Positions 25,082 to 34,545 are shown, counted from the stretch's first letter. The stretch is 64,000 bases of DNA from Fontivita pretiosa (GCF_050410795.1 NZ_CP191258.1:5394001-5458000); one strand, 5' to 3'. Numbers and translations: made by a program. The notes: generated by a model from the letters alone, not told the origin.

Positions 25082-26575
25082 GTGATTTCCCTTCACGATC
25101 TTGTCCGCCGTGTCAATCCGCGGATCAAACTCAGCGGCGTTCCCAACATCCGGATCAGCGGGATACAGGAAGATTCACGACTGATTCGTCCCGGCGATCT
25201 GTTCATCGCCCGCGCGGGCACCAGGACCGATGGCAGTCGTTTTGTTGCCGATGCCCAGGCCAGAGGCGCCGTCGCGGTCGTCTCGGCCAGAAGAATCGAC
25301 GGCATCGACCTGCCGCAGGTCACGATTGAAGATCCGGCGGCGGCATCGGTGCTGGCCAACGTGTTTTACGGGGAGCCTTCGACATCGATGCGTGTGGTGG
25401 GTGTAACCGGCACCAACGGCAAGACGACCACGACTTATCTGATCCGGCACCTGCTGGGGCGGGCCGGGATTCGCTGCGGGCTGATCGGGACGGTGGAGAT
25501 CGACGATGGAAAGACCCGTCGAGCGGCGGAGATGACCACCCCTGCGGCGACGGAAGTGGCCCGGCTTCTGGCGACGATGCGCGATCGCGGGTGCCGCGCC
25601 TGCGTGATGGAAGCCTCCAGCCATGCGCTGCATCAGGATCGCGTCAGCGGAGTGCGCTTTGCTGCCGCCGCATTCACCAATCTCAGCGGCGACCACCTGG
25701 ACTATCACAAGACCAAAGACGATTATGCCGCCGCCAAGGCCCGGCTGTTTGAGATGCTGCCGGCTGATGCCGTGGCCTGCGTGAACGTGGAGGACGAGTG
25801 GTCCGGGCGTATGATCCGCGACACGCAGGCGCGGGTGATCGGCTGGGGCTTCGCGTCGGGCGCCGATTATCGGGCCCGCGACGTGGCGATCAGCTCCGGC
25901 GGAACGCATTTTGTGCTGGTGAGTCCTGATGGCCGCACGGAGGTGAAGACGCAGCTCATTGGCCGGCACAACGTGGAGAACGCGCTGTGTGCCGCCGCGG
26001 TGGTCGGGGAAGCCTTCGGGCTGTCGGTGCATCAGATCGCCGCGGGGCTGAGCGATGCGCCGGCGGCGCCGGGTCGGTTGCAGGCGGTGCGAGCCGGGCA
26101 GCCGTTCGCGGTGCTGGTGGACTACGCCCACACGGATGACGCGCTGGAAAACGTGCTGAGCGCGCTGCGGCCGCTGACGCGAGGCCAGCTCCGCGTGGTC
26201 TTCGGATGCGGAGGAGATCGCGATCGGTCCAAGCGACCGCGCATGGCGCGCGTCGCGGAACGACTGGCCGATGTGATCTACGTCACCAGCGACAACCCCA
26301 GGACCGAGAATCCGCAGGCGATCATCGATGAAATTCTCAGCGGCTTCTCATCCGATACTGGCAAGAACGGCGCCCGTGGCAAGAACGTGATTGTGGAGCC
26401 GGACCGTCGGGCGGCGATCGAGCGGGTTCTGGCCGACGCCCAGCCCAGCGACGTGGTGCTGATCGCGGGCAAGGGGCATGAGAATTACCAGATTATCGGG
26501 ACCGTCAAACACCACTTTGACGATGTCGAAGAAGCGACGCGGGTGCTGCGGGCGAGGCTGAGCGTAGGCGGGTAA
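25082..26575 (+). CDS. murE: UDP-MurNAc-tripeptide synthetase
   Basis: The 497-residue ATP-dependent ligase adds the third amino acid of the peptidoglycan stem. It has the Mur ligase order: N-terminal UDP-binding domain, central ATPase with GTNGKTTTTYL near residue 112, HLDYH block, and C-terminal domain with the DNPRTENP motif near 400. DNPR is the signature of meso-diaminopimelate-adding enzymes, as opposed to lysine-adding ones. The GTG at 25082 is preferred because GGAGGT sits 5 nt upstream; the ATG at 25070 overlaps that Shine-Dalgarno. It is the first gene of the cell-wall cluster; no ftsI lies before it. Confidence 0.95.
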   Translation: MISLHDLVRRVNPRIKLSGVPNIRISGIQEDSRLIRPGDLFIARAGTRTDGSRFVADAQARGAVAVVSARRIDGIDLPQVTIEDPAAASVLANVFYGEPSTSMRVVGVTGTNGKTTTTYLIRHLLGRAGIRCGLIGTVEIDDGKTRRAAEMTTPAATEVARLLATMRDRGCRACVMEASSHALHQDRVSGVRFAAAAFTNLSGDHLDYHKTKDDYAAAKARLFEMLPADAVACVNVEDEWSGRMIRDTQARVIGWGFASGADYRARDVAISSGGTHFVLVSPDGRTEVKTQLIGRHNVENALCAAAVVGEAFGLSVHQIAAGLSDAPAAPGRLQAVRAGQPFAVLVDYAHTDDALENVLSALRPLTRGQLRVVFGCGGDRDRSKRPRMARVAERLADVIYVTSDNPRTENPQAIIDEILSGFSSDTGKNGARGKNVIVEPDRRAAIERVLADAQPSDVVLIAGKGHENYQIIGTVKHHFDDVEEATRVLRARLSVGG

Positions 26576-26582
26576 CAATTCC

Positions 26583-26642
26583 GAATGCCGGATGCCAGAT
26601 GCCGAATTGCATGCGCGGCGGGTTATTCGGCATCCGGCATTC
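26583..26642. repeat. Palindromic element between murE and murF
   Basis: GAATGCCGGATGCC (26583-26596) pairs exactly with GGCATCCGGCATTC (26629-26642). Additional GAATGCC/GGCATTC units occur on both sides up to the murF start codon at 26660. The element fills nearly the whole 84-bp gap and leaves no clear murF Shine-Dalgarno. Confidence 0.75.
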
Positions 26643-26659
26643 ATCATTCGGCATTCTGA

Positions 26660-28084
26660 ATGAAACCGTTGTCGATCCAACAGATCCGCCAGGCCGTGGG
26701 TGGCAAGGCGTTGTCGCCGATTCCGGAGACGGCGCCGCTGATCCGGTCGGTCTGTTCGGACTCGCGGCGAATCGAGCCGGGCTGTCTGTTTGTGGCGATT
26801 CCCGGAGAGCGCTTCGACGGACATGATTTTCTGCCCCAGGCGGCGGCGGGCGGCGCCGTCGCGGCCCTGATTCAGCACGCCCCGCAGCCGCCCCAGCCCA
26901 ATCTCTACCTGATCCAGGTCCAGGACACCAAGGCGGCGATGGGCAGGCTGGCGACGTTCGTGCGCATGCAGATGCGGGCGAAGGTGATCGGCGTGGCCGG
27001 CAGCAACGGCAAGACAAGCACCAAATATCTGATCGATTCGATTCTGGGCACGAAGCTGCGCGGCTCCATGTCGCCCAAGAGCTTCAACAATGACATCGGC
27101 GTGCCGCTGACGATCTTCCCCGCCGACCCCATGCAGGATTACCTGGTTCTGGAGATGGGAACCAACCATCCCGGGGAGATCAAGGTGCTGACGGAAATGG
27201 CCCGCCCGGACATCGCCGTCATCACCAATTGCGGCGCCGAGCATCTGGAGTTTCTGGGCGATCTGATGGGCGTGCGGCAGGAGAACGCCAGCATCATCGC
27301 GGGCGTGAATCCCAAGGGAATGCTGATCGTCAACGGGGATGACCCGGAGCTTGTGTCGGCGGTGCGTCCCTACCCGGGCAGGAAGATCACGTTCGGATTC
27401 GACCCGAACAATGACTTGTTTGCCACCGACGTGGTATGCGACGCCAATGGCACGCGGTTTCGGCTGAACGGTCGGCGGGAGGTGTTCGTGCCGCTGCTGG
27501 GACGCCACACGGCGAGCAACTCGCTGGCGGCGATCGCCGTGGCCCGCGCGATGCGCCTGGAGGAGCAGGACATCATCGAAGCACTGGCCAGCGCGCACGG
27601 GCCGGACATGCGATTGCAGCTTCAGGAGCTTGGCGGGGGCGTGACGCTGCTGAACGATGCCTACAACGCCAATCCCAACTCGATGCGGGCGGCACTGGAG
27701 ACGCTGGCGGGTCTGAAGCCGCGCGGACGTCGCGTGGCGGTGCTGGGGGACATGCGCGAGCTGGGCAAGGCCAGCGAGCGATACCACCGCGAGATCGGTC
27801 AGTTCGCCGCCCGGTGCGGACTGGATGTGCTGGCGTGCGTGGGATCGCAGGCGGCCCTGATCGCCGACGCCGCCGAGCAGGCCGGAATGCCCACTGGCGC
27901 GATCTGCCGCTTTCCCGATGCCGGCAGCGCCACCCGGCAAGTGCCCCGATGGCTTCGCGACGGCGACCTGGTGCTGCTCAAGGCCTCGCGGGCAATCCAC
28001 CTGGAACTGGTGGCGCAGGCGATCATCGAATCGCGACCACAGCCGCTTGACCCGCCGCAGGTGCTGCAAAGAGCAGCCTCGTGA
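26660..28084 (+). CDS. murF: UDP-MurNAc-tripeptide--D-Ala-D-Ala ligase
   Basis: The 474-residue Mur ligase attaches the D-Ala-D-Ala dipeptide to UDP-MurNAc-tripeptide in the cytoplasm. Visible motifs are the N-terminal CSDSRRIEPGCLFVAIPGERFDGHDF, the ATPase loop VAGSNGKTSTKYL near residue 114, NCGAEHLEFLG, NDAYNANPNSM and the C-terminal LGDMRELG. Length is typical. The start codon directly abuts the palindromic element. The stop is 6 bp before the mraY start. Confidence 0.95.
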   Translation: MKPLSIQQIRQAVGGKALSPIPETAPLIRSVCSDSRRIEPGCLFVAIPGERFDGHDFLPQAAAGGAVAALIQHAPQPPQPNLYLIQVQDTKAAMGRLATFVRMQMRAKVIGVAGSNGKTSTKYLIDSILGTKLRGSMSPKSFNNDIGVPLTIFPADPMQDYLVLEMGTNHPGEIKVLTEMARPDIAVITNCGAEHLEFLGDLMGVRQENASIIAGVNPKGMLIVNGDDPELVSAVRPYPGRKITFGFDPNNDLFATDVVCDANGTRFRLNGRREVFVPLLGRHTASNSLAAIAVARAMRLEEQDIIEALASAHGPDMRLQLQELGGGVTLLNDAYNANPNSMRAALETLAGLKPRGRRVAVLGDMRELGKASERYHREIGQFAARCGLDVLACVGSQAALIADAAEQAGMPTGAICRFPDAGSATRQVPRWLRDGDLVLLKASRAIHLELVAQAIIESRPQPLDPPQVLQRAAS

Positions 28085-28090
28085 CCGACC

Positions 28091-29239
28091 ATGATTTACC
28101 TGCTTGTCAAATCGCACCTGGAATGGCTGGAAGCGCATGGCCTGGGATTTCTCAGGCTGTTTACGGATGTGGGCTTTCAAACCACGGCGGCGGTGATGCT
28201 GAGTTTCGTGCTGGTGCTGCTGGCGGCGCCGGGAGTGATCGCGTGGCTGAGACGGATGAAGATCGGGGATCAGCCCAACTTCGACCAGGCGCAGGTCAAC
28301 GCGATGATGGAATCCAAGCGCGGCACACCGACCATGGGCGGAATCCTGATCATCGGGGCAATCGCGTTGACGACGCTGCTGCTGGCGGACATGCGAAACT
28401 TCTATGTGCAGATGGCACTGGTCTGTCTGGTGTGGCTTGGTGGAGTGGGAGTGGCCGATGACTGGCTGAAGCTCACCGCGGGGCGTCGCGGCGGCAGCCG
28501 ACAGGGACTGACGAGTCTTGAAAAGGTTCTGTTCCAAATCGGGCTTGCTGCGGTTCTTGCCGTATTCACGTACCATCATGGACGGGACATCCCCGAGACG
28601 CACACGCTGTACTTTCCGTTTGCCAAGCCCTCGATCGCCTCAGTGAAACTGGGTCTGGGCGCATTCATCCTCCTGAGCATGCTCGTGCTGGTCGGTTCCA
28701 GCAACGCAGTGAACCTGACTGACGGACTGGACGGATTGGCGGCCGGCACGATGGCCATCGTCAGCTTCACCTTCCTGGGATTGGCGCTGATCATCGGCAA
28801 TCTCCAGTGGTCCGGGGCGCTGCTGTTTCATTACGTCAAAGCCGCCGATCAGATGGCCGTGCTCGCCGGCGCGATGGGCGGAGCGTGCCTGGGCTTTCTC
28901 TGGTTCAACTGCAACCCCGCCAGCGTCTTCATGGGCGACACCGGTTCGCTGGCGCTGGGCGGGCTGATCGGATACATCGCCATTGTCATCCGTCAGGAGC
29001 TGATGCTCTTCGTTGTCGGCGGGGTCTTCGTGGCCGAGGCGCTGTCGGTGATGCTTCAGGTCGGGTATTTCAAATACACCAGGCGCAAGTACGGCGAGGG
29101 CCGGCGAATCCTGCTCATGTCGCCTCTGCACCACCATTTCCAGCGCAAGGGATGGACGGAAAACCAGGTGGTGGTGCGTTTCTGGCTGATCGGCGCGATG
29201 CTGGCGGCGATGTCGCTGGCGATGGTGAAGTTGAGGTAA
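28091..29239 (+). CDS. mraY: Phospho-MurNAc-pentapeptide translocase (lipid I synthase)
   Basis: The 382-residue integral membrane enzyme transfers phospho-MurNAc-pentapeptide to undecaprenyl phosphate. About ten helices are visible. Family motifs include the cytoplasmic RGTPTMGGILI, the DDWLKL acidic pair near residue 120, NLTDGLDGLAAG near 205, FMGDTGSLALGG near 280 and the His-rich MSPLHHHFQRKGW near 345, all needed for Mg2+ and substrate binding. It follows murF by 6 bp, so coupled expression is likely. Confidence 0.97.
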   Translation: MIYLLVKSHLEWLEAHGLGFLRLFTDVGFQTTAAVMLSFVLVLLAAPGVIAWLRRMKIGDQPNFDQAQVNAMMESKRGTPTMGGILIIGAIALTTLLLADMRNFYVQMALVCLVWLGGVGVADDWLKLTAGRRGGSRQGLTSLEKVLFQIGLAAVLAVFTYHHGRDIPETHTLYFPFAKPSIASVKLGLGAFILLSMLVLVGSSNAVNLTDGLDGLAAGTMAIVSFTFLGLALIIGNLQWSGALLFHYVKAADQMAVLAGAMGGACLGFLWFNCNPASVFMGDTGSLALGGLIGYIAIVIRQELMLFVVGGVFVAEALSVMLQVGYFKYTRRKYGEGRRILLMSPLHHHFQRKGWTENQVVVRFWLIGAMLAAMSLAMVKLR

Positions 29240-29368
29240 CCTTCGTCTGTCTGATGTTCAAGATCGTTTCGTCGGACGCTCAGGCGCGTGACGGTCGCGA
29301 GGCGTTTGTCGAGTCCGGACGGGCTTCCACTCATGCCCCGCCGTGTACCCGTCCGATAACGTCCTTGT

Positions 29369-30625
29369 ATGGACGTGTCCATCTACCGGCTGCGACAGCG
29401 TGACATCCTGACGGTCTGTGTGCTGGGGCTGCTATGCCTGGGCGTGGTGATGGTGCAGTCGGCGGCGATGAACGTCACCGGCAGCGTGGGATGGAGCTGG
29501 ACCGAGCGCGGCACGCGACATGCCCTGTACGCGCTGGTTGCCATCGCCGCCTTTTTCATCGTCGGACACATCGACTACGCCCGGCTCGTCAGGCCGGGCG
29601 CCAGAATCTGGCAACAGCCGTTTGTGTGGATGCTGGCGGTGGCAGGATTCACATGCGTGATCGTGCTGGTGCCGGGCATCGGTCTGGAAGTGAACGGCGC
29701 GCGACGCTGGCTGCCACTTGGATTCGTGCAGGTGCAGCCCTCGGAGCTGGCCAAGTGGGCGGTGGTGCTGTTTCTGGCCTGGTGGCTGACGGAGCAACCG
29801 GTGGATCTGGACCGGTTCTGGGGCGGGTTCAGTTTCACGCTGATTCCGATCGGATTGGTCTGCCTGTTGATCGTGATCCAGGACTTCGGGACGGCGGCGT
29901 TGATCGGGCTGTGCGCGGTGACCATGCTGATCGCCGGGCGAATCAGGTGGTGGCACCTGGCGGTGGTGATCCCCCCCGCCGTCGCCGCCGCCGGCTGGTT
30001 CGTCATGCACAAGGAATACCGCTGGAGGCGGATGACAGCCTTTCTGGACCCCTGGGCCGCACCGCGCGCCGAGGGGTACCACATGATTCAGAGTCTGCTG
30101 AGCTTCTCGACCGGCGGCTTCACTGGACGAGGATTGGGCAACGGCATCCAGAAACTCGGCTATCTGCCCGAAGACACCACCGACTTCATATTTGCCGTCG
30201 TGTGCGAAGAGCTGGGCTTCTTCGGCGCGCTGCTGACGGTGGCGCTATACTTGGGGATCCTGTTTGTCGCGTGGCAGGCGATCAGGCAGAAGCGCGACAG
30301 CTTCGGACGAATGCTGGCGTTCGGCATCGCGGCGATGACAGGTCTTCAGGCGGCGATCAACATCGCGGTGGCGACGGTCAGTGTCCCCACCAAGGGGCTT
30401 TCGCTGCCGCTGGTCAGTGCCGGCGGCAGCGGGCTGGTGATCACCTGTGCCGCCCTGGGGCTTCTGTACAGCATCTGTCGCCACCGCCACGAGCAGGAAC
30501 CGGCCAAAGCCTTCGATCATGAGCCGGACATGGAGCCGATCTCCACCTCCAGCCTGATCGTCGATTCGATCTGGAGAGATCTGGCGGCGAAGCAGCCCAA
30601 CGGCGCAGACGCGCCGGGGGCATGA
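29369..30625 (+). CDS. ftsW: SEDS-family peptidoglycan polymerase FtsW
   Basis: The 418-residue protein has about ten helices and SEDS features: GARRWLPLGFVQVQPSELAKWAVVLFLAW, a central extracytoplasmic loop, and the C-terminal TKGLSLPLVSAGGSGL. SEDS proteins polymerise glycan chains from lipid II with a partner class B PBP. The position between mraY and murG supports FtsW rather than RodA, though motifs alone cannot separate them. murD, usually between mraY and ftsW, is absent; the 129-bp gap shows no remnant of it. GATAAC lies 8 nt before the ATG and could be a leaderless -10. Confidence 0.92.
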   Translation: MDVSIYRLRQRDILTVCVLGLLCLGVVMVQSAAMNVTGSVGWSWTERGTRHALYALVAIAAFFIVGHIDYARLVRPGARIWQQPFVWMLAVAGFTCVIVLVPGIGLEVNGARRWLPLGFVQVQPSELAKWAVVLFLAWWLTEQPVDLDRFWGGFSFTLIPIGLVCLLIVIQDFGTAALIGLCAVTMLIAGRIRWWHLAVVIPPAVAAAGWFVMHKEYRWRRMTAFLDPWAAPRAEGYHMIQSLLSFSTGGFTGRGLGNGIQKLGYLPEDTTDFIFAVVCEELGFFGALLTVALYLGILFVAWQAIRQKRDSFGRMLAFGIAAMTGLQAAINIAVATVSVPTKGLSLPLVSAGGSGLVITCAALGLLYSICRHRHEQEPAKAFDHEPDMEPISTSSLIVDSIWRDLAAKQPNGADAPGA

Positions 30626-30701
30626 CAGGTTCGCAGAGTGGCGATCGTTGGGGTCACGGCCGGGCAGGCGACGCCTGTGGCACCCTGTCAGTTGATTTGA
30701 G

Positions 30702-31829
30702 ATGAGTGAGACGAGCAAAAGCATTTTCCTGGCCGGCGGAGGAACCGGGGGACACCTGTACCCCGGTATCGCGGTGGCCGAGGCACTGCGTGAGGTGGCC
30801 CCGGAGCTTAAGCCGATCTTCCTGTGCACGCAACGTGAGATCGACCGCACGATCCTCTCGTCCACGGGCTTTGAATTCATCGCGCAGCCAATCGTGCCAC
30901 CGACGCGAACGGTCGGCGGATTGCTGAAGTTCTGGAAGAGCTGGCGGGAAACCAAGGATCTGGTGAAGACCGCCTTTGCAGAACACAAACCATTGGCAAT
31001 TCTAGGGTTAGGTGGATATGCGGCCGGCGTCGCCGTCAAGTACGCCGCCACCCGCGGCTTGCCGGCGGTCATCCTCAATCCCGATGTGGTTCCGGGCAGA
31101 GCCAATCAGTACCTGCTGCGCAGCGTACAGGCGATGTGCTGCCAGTTCGAGGCGACAAAGCATTATGTGCCGGTGGCGCAGCAGTCAAAGCTGCGCATAA
31201 CTGGATGCCCCATCCGCCGCGACATCATCCATCTTCCTCCCCGTGAACAGGCGCTGGCGCGGCTGGGACTGGCACGGCGGGTGATGACCCTGGTCATCAC
31301 CGGCGCCTCGCAAGGTGCCCTGACCGTCAACCAGGCGTTCCTCGGCTGCGTCGCATCGCTGAACCTTCAAGGTTGGCAGATCCTGCACCTGGCCGGCAAG
31401 GAGCACGCCGAGAGCGTGCGACGTGAGTATCGCGAGCTGGGGATCGAGGCGGCGGTGATCGACTTCACACCGGCCATGGCGGACGTGTGGGCAGTGGCAG
31501 ACCTGGCGATCAGCCGCGCCGGCGCCAGCACCTGCGCCGAGCTCACCGCCTGCGGCGTGCCTTCGATCCTCATGCCCTACCCCTATCACAAGGACCAGCA
31601 GCAGAAGCTGAACGCGCGGGTGCTGGCCGAGGCGGGCGCGGCGGTGCTGCTGGAGGACCAGAAGGATCGCAAAAAGAATGCTGAGCGTCTGGGGCCGATC
31701 CTTCAGTCGCTTCTGTATGATGCCCCCAGGCGCGCCTTGATGTCGCAGGCGGCGCGGGCACTGGGAAAGCCGAACGCGGCCGCGGCCGTCGCGGCAGTAA
31801 TCATGGAGATGATCCGGCAAAGCCGATGA
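30702..31829 (+). CDS. murG: UDP-GlcNAc--lipid I GlcNAc transferase (lipid II synthase)
   Basis: The 375-residue GT28 enzyme adds GlcNAc to lipid I on the cytoplasmic face. Its N-terminal glycine loop is LAGGGTGGHLYPG near residues 10-22, followed by GLGGYAAGVAVKYA. The donor-binding C-terminal half has ITGASQGALTVNQAF and SRAGASTCAELTACGVPSILMPYPY with the uridine/ribose-contacting residues. The start is preceded by TTGATTTGAG, a 10-mer also found before the first exporter gene at 2765-2774. Confidence 0.95.
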   Translation: MSETSKSIFLAGGGTGGHLYPGIAVAEALREVAPELKPIFLCTQREIDRTILSSTGFEFIAQPIVPPTRTVGGLLKFWKSWRETKDLVKTAFAEHKPLAILGLGGYAAGVAVKYAATRGLPAVILNPDVVPGRANQYLLRSVQAMCCQFEATKHYVPVAQQSKLRITGCPIRRDIIHLPPREQALARLGLARRVMTLVITGASQGALTVNQAFLGCVASLNLQGWQILHLAGKEHAESVRREYRELGIEAAVIDFTPAMADVWAVADLAISRAGASTCAELTACGVPSILMPYPYHKDQQQKLNARVLAEAGAAVLLEDQKDRKKNAERLGPILQSLLYDAPRRALMSQAARALGKPNAAAAVAAVIMEMIRQSR

Positions 31830-31848
31830 TTCGAGGGACAAACTGAAC

Positions 31849-31942
31849 AGGCGAACAGGTGTCAAGGTAAACGAGTAACAGCACAATCCGTTTTGTTCAC
31901 CTTGTCGCGTGGTCACCTGGTCATCTGGTCATTCAATCGCGA
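31849..31942. repeat. Imperfect inverted and direct repeats, murG-murC gap
   Basis: AAGGTAAAC (near 31865) and GTTCACCTT (near 31894) form an imperfect stem, followed by short direct units GGTCACCTGGTCATCTGGTCATTC. The same word family (GGTGACA) fills the murB-ddl gap at 34441-34545, in the opposite sense. It may act as a hairpin in the mRNA. Confidence 0.5.
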
Positions 31943-31985
31943 TTCGCTCTGGTCGTGAATTGACTGCACTGTGCGAGGCTGTACC

Positions 31986-33464
31986 ATGCCCGCAGTTGAC
32001 CAACCTTCAGCAGGGAACCCGAAGCGAATGGACTCGCTGAACTCAACGAACACGACCGCAGACCTCAAGCCTCAACCCGCCGCCGGCACACGTCGCAGTC
32101 GCTTCGCCGGTAAACGGGTCCACTTCATCGGCATCGGCGGTTCGGGGATGAGCGGGCTGGCACGCATGCTGCTGGACAACGGGGCGATCGTCAGCGGATC
32201 CGAACCCCGGCCAAATGCCATCACGTTCGAGCTGGCGCGGCGAGGAGCCAGGATTTCGCGTGATCAGCTCGGCGAGTTGTTGTCGCGGCAGGTCGATCTG
32301 GTGGTCCGATCCGCCGCCATCAGAGACGACAACCCCGAATACCAGGCCGCCAAGGCTTTTGGAATCCGCACCATCAAGTACGCGCAACTGCTGGGGGAAG
32401 TGATGGCGGAGCGGTTTGGGATCGCGGTGGCCGGTACCCACGGAAAATCGACCACGACGGCGATGATCGCGCACGCGTTGCTGTCGTGCGGTGGCGACCC
32501 GAGTTTCGTGGTCGGCGGGACGGTGCCGCAACTGGGCGGGGGCAGCCGGTCCGGCGGCGGAGACTTCTTTGTCGCCGAGGCCTGCGAATACGACCGCAGC
32601 TTCCATAACCTTCGCCCGCAGCTCGCGATCATCACCAACATCGAAGAAGACCACCTGGACTGCTACAAGAATATCGACGAGATCGTCGAGTCATTCCGGC
32701 AGTTCGCCAGGCTGGTCCCAGACCATGGACTGATCATCGCCGGCGGAAAGGACCCGCGGGTGATCAAAGCTTTGGCGGGGCTGACCGTTCCGATCGAGCT
32801 GTGCGCTCTGGAGGACGGTTTCAGTTGGAGCACCCGCTGCACGGGCGTCGAGCAGGGCTGCTGTCGCGGGCAGGTGCTGCATAAGGGACAGCTCGTCGCC
32901 ACGCTGCAACTTTCGGTGGCCGGTGAGCATAATCTGATGAATGCGACGATGGCGGTGGCGGCGTGCAATGCGTGCGGGATAGACCCGCAGAAGGCCGCCG
33001 ACGCGATTGGCACGTTTGTCGGTGTGGATCGTCGGATGACGCAGGTCGGGAAATTCAACGGCGCGATCGTCGTCGATGATTATGGACATCATCCGACCGA
33101 GATTCGCGCCACGCTCAAGGCGATCCGGGAGAAATACCAGCCGCGACGGCTGATTTGCGTCTTTCAGCCGCACCAGCACAGCCGCACGCGGTTTTTGCTG
33201 GAGGACTTTGCCGCGAGCTTCGCGCAGGCGGATGAGACGATCGTGCCGGACATCTACTTTGTGCGCGACAGTGAATCGGAAAAGCAGCGGGTCAGTGCTG
33301 AAGATCTGGTGGCCAGGATCAACCGCAACGGCCAGCGCGCCCGCCACTTGCCGCAGTTCACGCAGATTCTGGACTATCTTCGGGAGGAAGCGGAAGAAGG
33401 AGATGTGATCGTGACCATGGGGGCTGGGAATGTCTGGGAGATTGGCAGAGACCTGATTGGATAA
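31986..33464 (+). CDS. murC: UDP-MurNAc--L-alanine ligase
   Basis: The 492-residue Mur ligase adds the first amino acid to UDP-MurNAc. It carries the Rossmann loop VHFIGIGGSGMSGLA near residues 42-56, the ATPase loop VAGTHGKSTTTAMIAHALL, the ACEYDRSF block, NIEEDHLDCY and the C-terminal DDYGHHPTEI and FQPHQHSRT motifs, which are specific for MurC. The N-terminus has about 40 poorly conserved residues; the ATG at 31986 has GAGG 7 nt upstream, and an ATG at 32028 is a further option. It belongs to the murE-ddl cluster. Confidence 0.95.
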   Translation: MPAVDQPSAGNPKRMDSLNSTNTTADLKPQPAAGTRRSRFAGKRVHFIGIGGSGMSGLARMLLDNGAIVSGSEPRPNAITFELARRGARISRDQLGELLSRQVDLVVRSAAIRDDNPEYQAAKAFGIRTIKYAQLLGEVMAERFGIAVAGTHGKSTTTAMIAHALLSCGGDPSFVVGGTVPQLGGGSRSGGGDFFVAEACEYDRSFHNLRPQLAIITNIEEDHLDCYKNIDEIVESFRQFARLVPDHGLIIAGGKDPRVIKALAGLTVPIELCALEDGFSWSTRCTGVEQGCCRGQVLHKGQLVATLQLSVAGEHNLMNATMAVAACNACGIDPQKAADAIGTFVGVDRRMTQVGKFNGAIVVDDYGHHPTEIRATLKAIREKYQPRRLICVFQPHQHSRTRFLLEDFAASFAQADETIVPDIYFVRDSESEKQRVSAEDLVARINRNGQRARHLPQFTQILDYLREEAEEGDVIVTMGAGNVWEIGRDLIG

Positions 33465-33532
33465 AGGCATCCGCCCATGGCGAATCAAGGGCATGGATTC
33501 GGCATGGCGTGCTGGGGAGTTGGTGTTGACCG

Positions 33533-34441
33533 ATGTCCACTGTTCGTCTGGCGAACAACCTCAACCCCTTCGTCGGTCTGGATGAGATCGTGACGGAGAA
33601 CGAGCCGCTGGCGCCGCACACGTGGTACAAGATCGGCGGCCCGGCGCGCTGGTACATTCGCCCGCGGAGCCTGGAAGAGCTTCAGGAGGCCGCCAGGCGC
33701 TGCGTCGAGAACGAAGTGCCGATTTACGTTCTGGGGCTGGGGGCGAATCTGCTGGTCAGCGATCGCGGCGTCGATGGGGCCGTGTTTCGTCTGGATCAGG
33801 AATACTGGCGGCGCGTCCGCTACGAGAACAACCTTGTGGAAGTGGGCGCCGGTGTGGACATGCAGAAGCTGGTGCTGCGCACCTGCCGGCAGGGGCTTGC
33901 CGGGATCGAATGCCTGGCCGGAATCCCCGGAACGATCGGCGGGGGCGTGCGGATGAACGCCGGCGGAAAGTTCGGCGATATCGGCGCGGTCGTCGCCAGG
34001 GTCACCGTCATGGACTCCGAGGGCACCGTCTTCGAGAGGACCAAGGATGATCTGGTTTTCGAGTATCGCAGCACCAACATCGCCGCCCCATTCATCCTCG
34101 GCGCAACCCTGGAGCTGGAGCCGGATGACCCCGAGCGGATCATGCGCCGAACCAAGGAAATCTGGATGTACAAACGCAACAGCCAGCCGCTGAACACCAA
34201 AAACGCCGGCTGCATCTTCAAAAACCCCCGGGGACTGAGCGCCGGAGCGCTGATCGACCAGGCGGGGCTGAAGGGGCTGCGCGTCGGCGGCGCCGAAGTC
34301 AGCACCAAGCACGCCAATTTCATCATCGCCCACCCGGGCTGCACCGCCGATGACGTGCTGCGGCTGATCAAAATCATTCGTGAGAAGGTGTACGAACGCA
34401 ATCAGATCGAGCTGGAGTCGGAAGTTCAGATCTGGCCGTGA
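33533..34441 (+). CDS. murB: UDP-N-acetylenolpyruvoylglucosamine reductase
   Basis: The 302-residue FAD enzyme reduces enolpyruvyl-UDP-GlcNAc to UDP-MurNAc with NADPH. The FAD-binding region is visible as TWYKIGGPARW, GLGANLLVSDRGVDG and CLAGIPGTIGGGVRMNAGG. The proton-donor position lies in NAGCIFKNP, where a Cys stands in place of the usual Ser; from memory this substitution is known in some MurB proteins. The C-terminal active-site Glu is in QIELESEVQIWP. It lies 68 bp after murC. Confidence 0.95.
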   Translation: MSTVRLANNLNPFVGLDEIVTENEPLAPHTWYKIGGPARWYIRPRSLEELQEAARRCVENEVPIYVLGLGANLLVSDRGVDGAVFRLDQEYWRRVRYENNLVEVGAGVDMQKLVLRTCRQGLAGIECLAGIPGTIGGGVRMNAGGKFGDIGAVVARVTVMDSEGTVFERTKDDLVFEYRSTNIAAPFILGATLELEPDDPERIMRRTKEIWMYKRNSQPLNTKNAGCIFKNPRGLSAGALIDQAGLKGLRVGGAEVSTKHANFIIAHPGCTADDVLRLIKIIREKVYERNQIELESEVQIWP

Positions 34442-34545
34442 AAGTGATGGCAAGGTGACAGGGTGATCGGGTGACAAGCTGACAACCGGAAGTTGCGTGA
34501 CAAGGCACATGGTGGTTGTCACCAGTCGGTCGCGTCACCGGGTCC
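34441..34545. repeat. GGTGACA-type repeat between murB and ddl
   Basis: Starting at the murB stop codon, GTGATGGCAAGGTGACAGGG and further GGTGACA/GCTGACA units lie in tandem, followed by the inverted GGTTGTCACC and CGCGTCACC. The words match the murG-murC gap in inverted orientation. No gene is seen in this gap. Confidence 0.5.
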
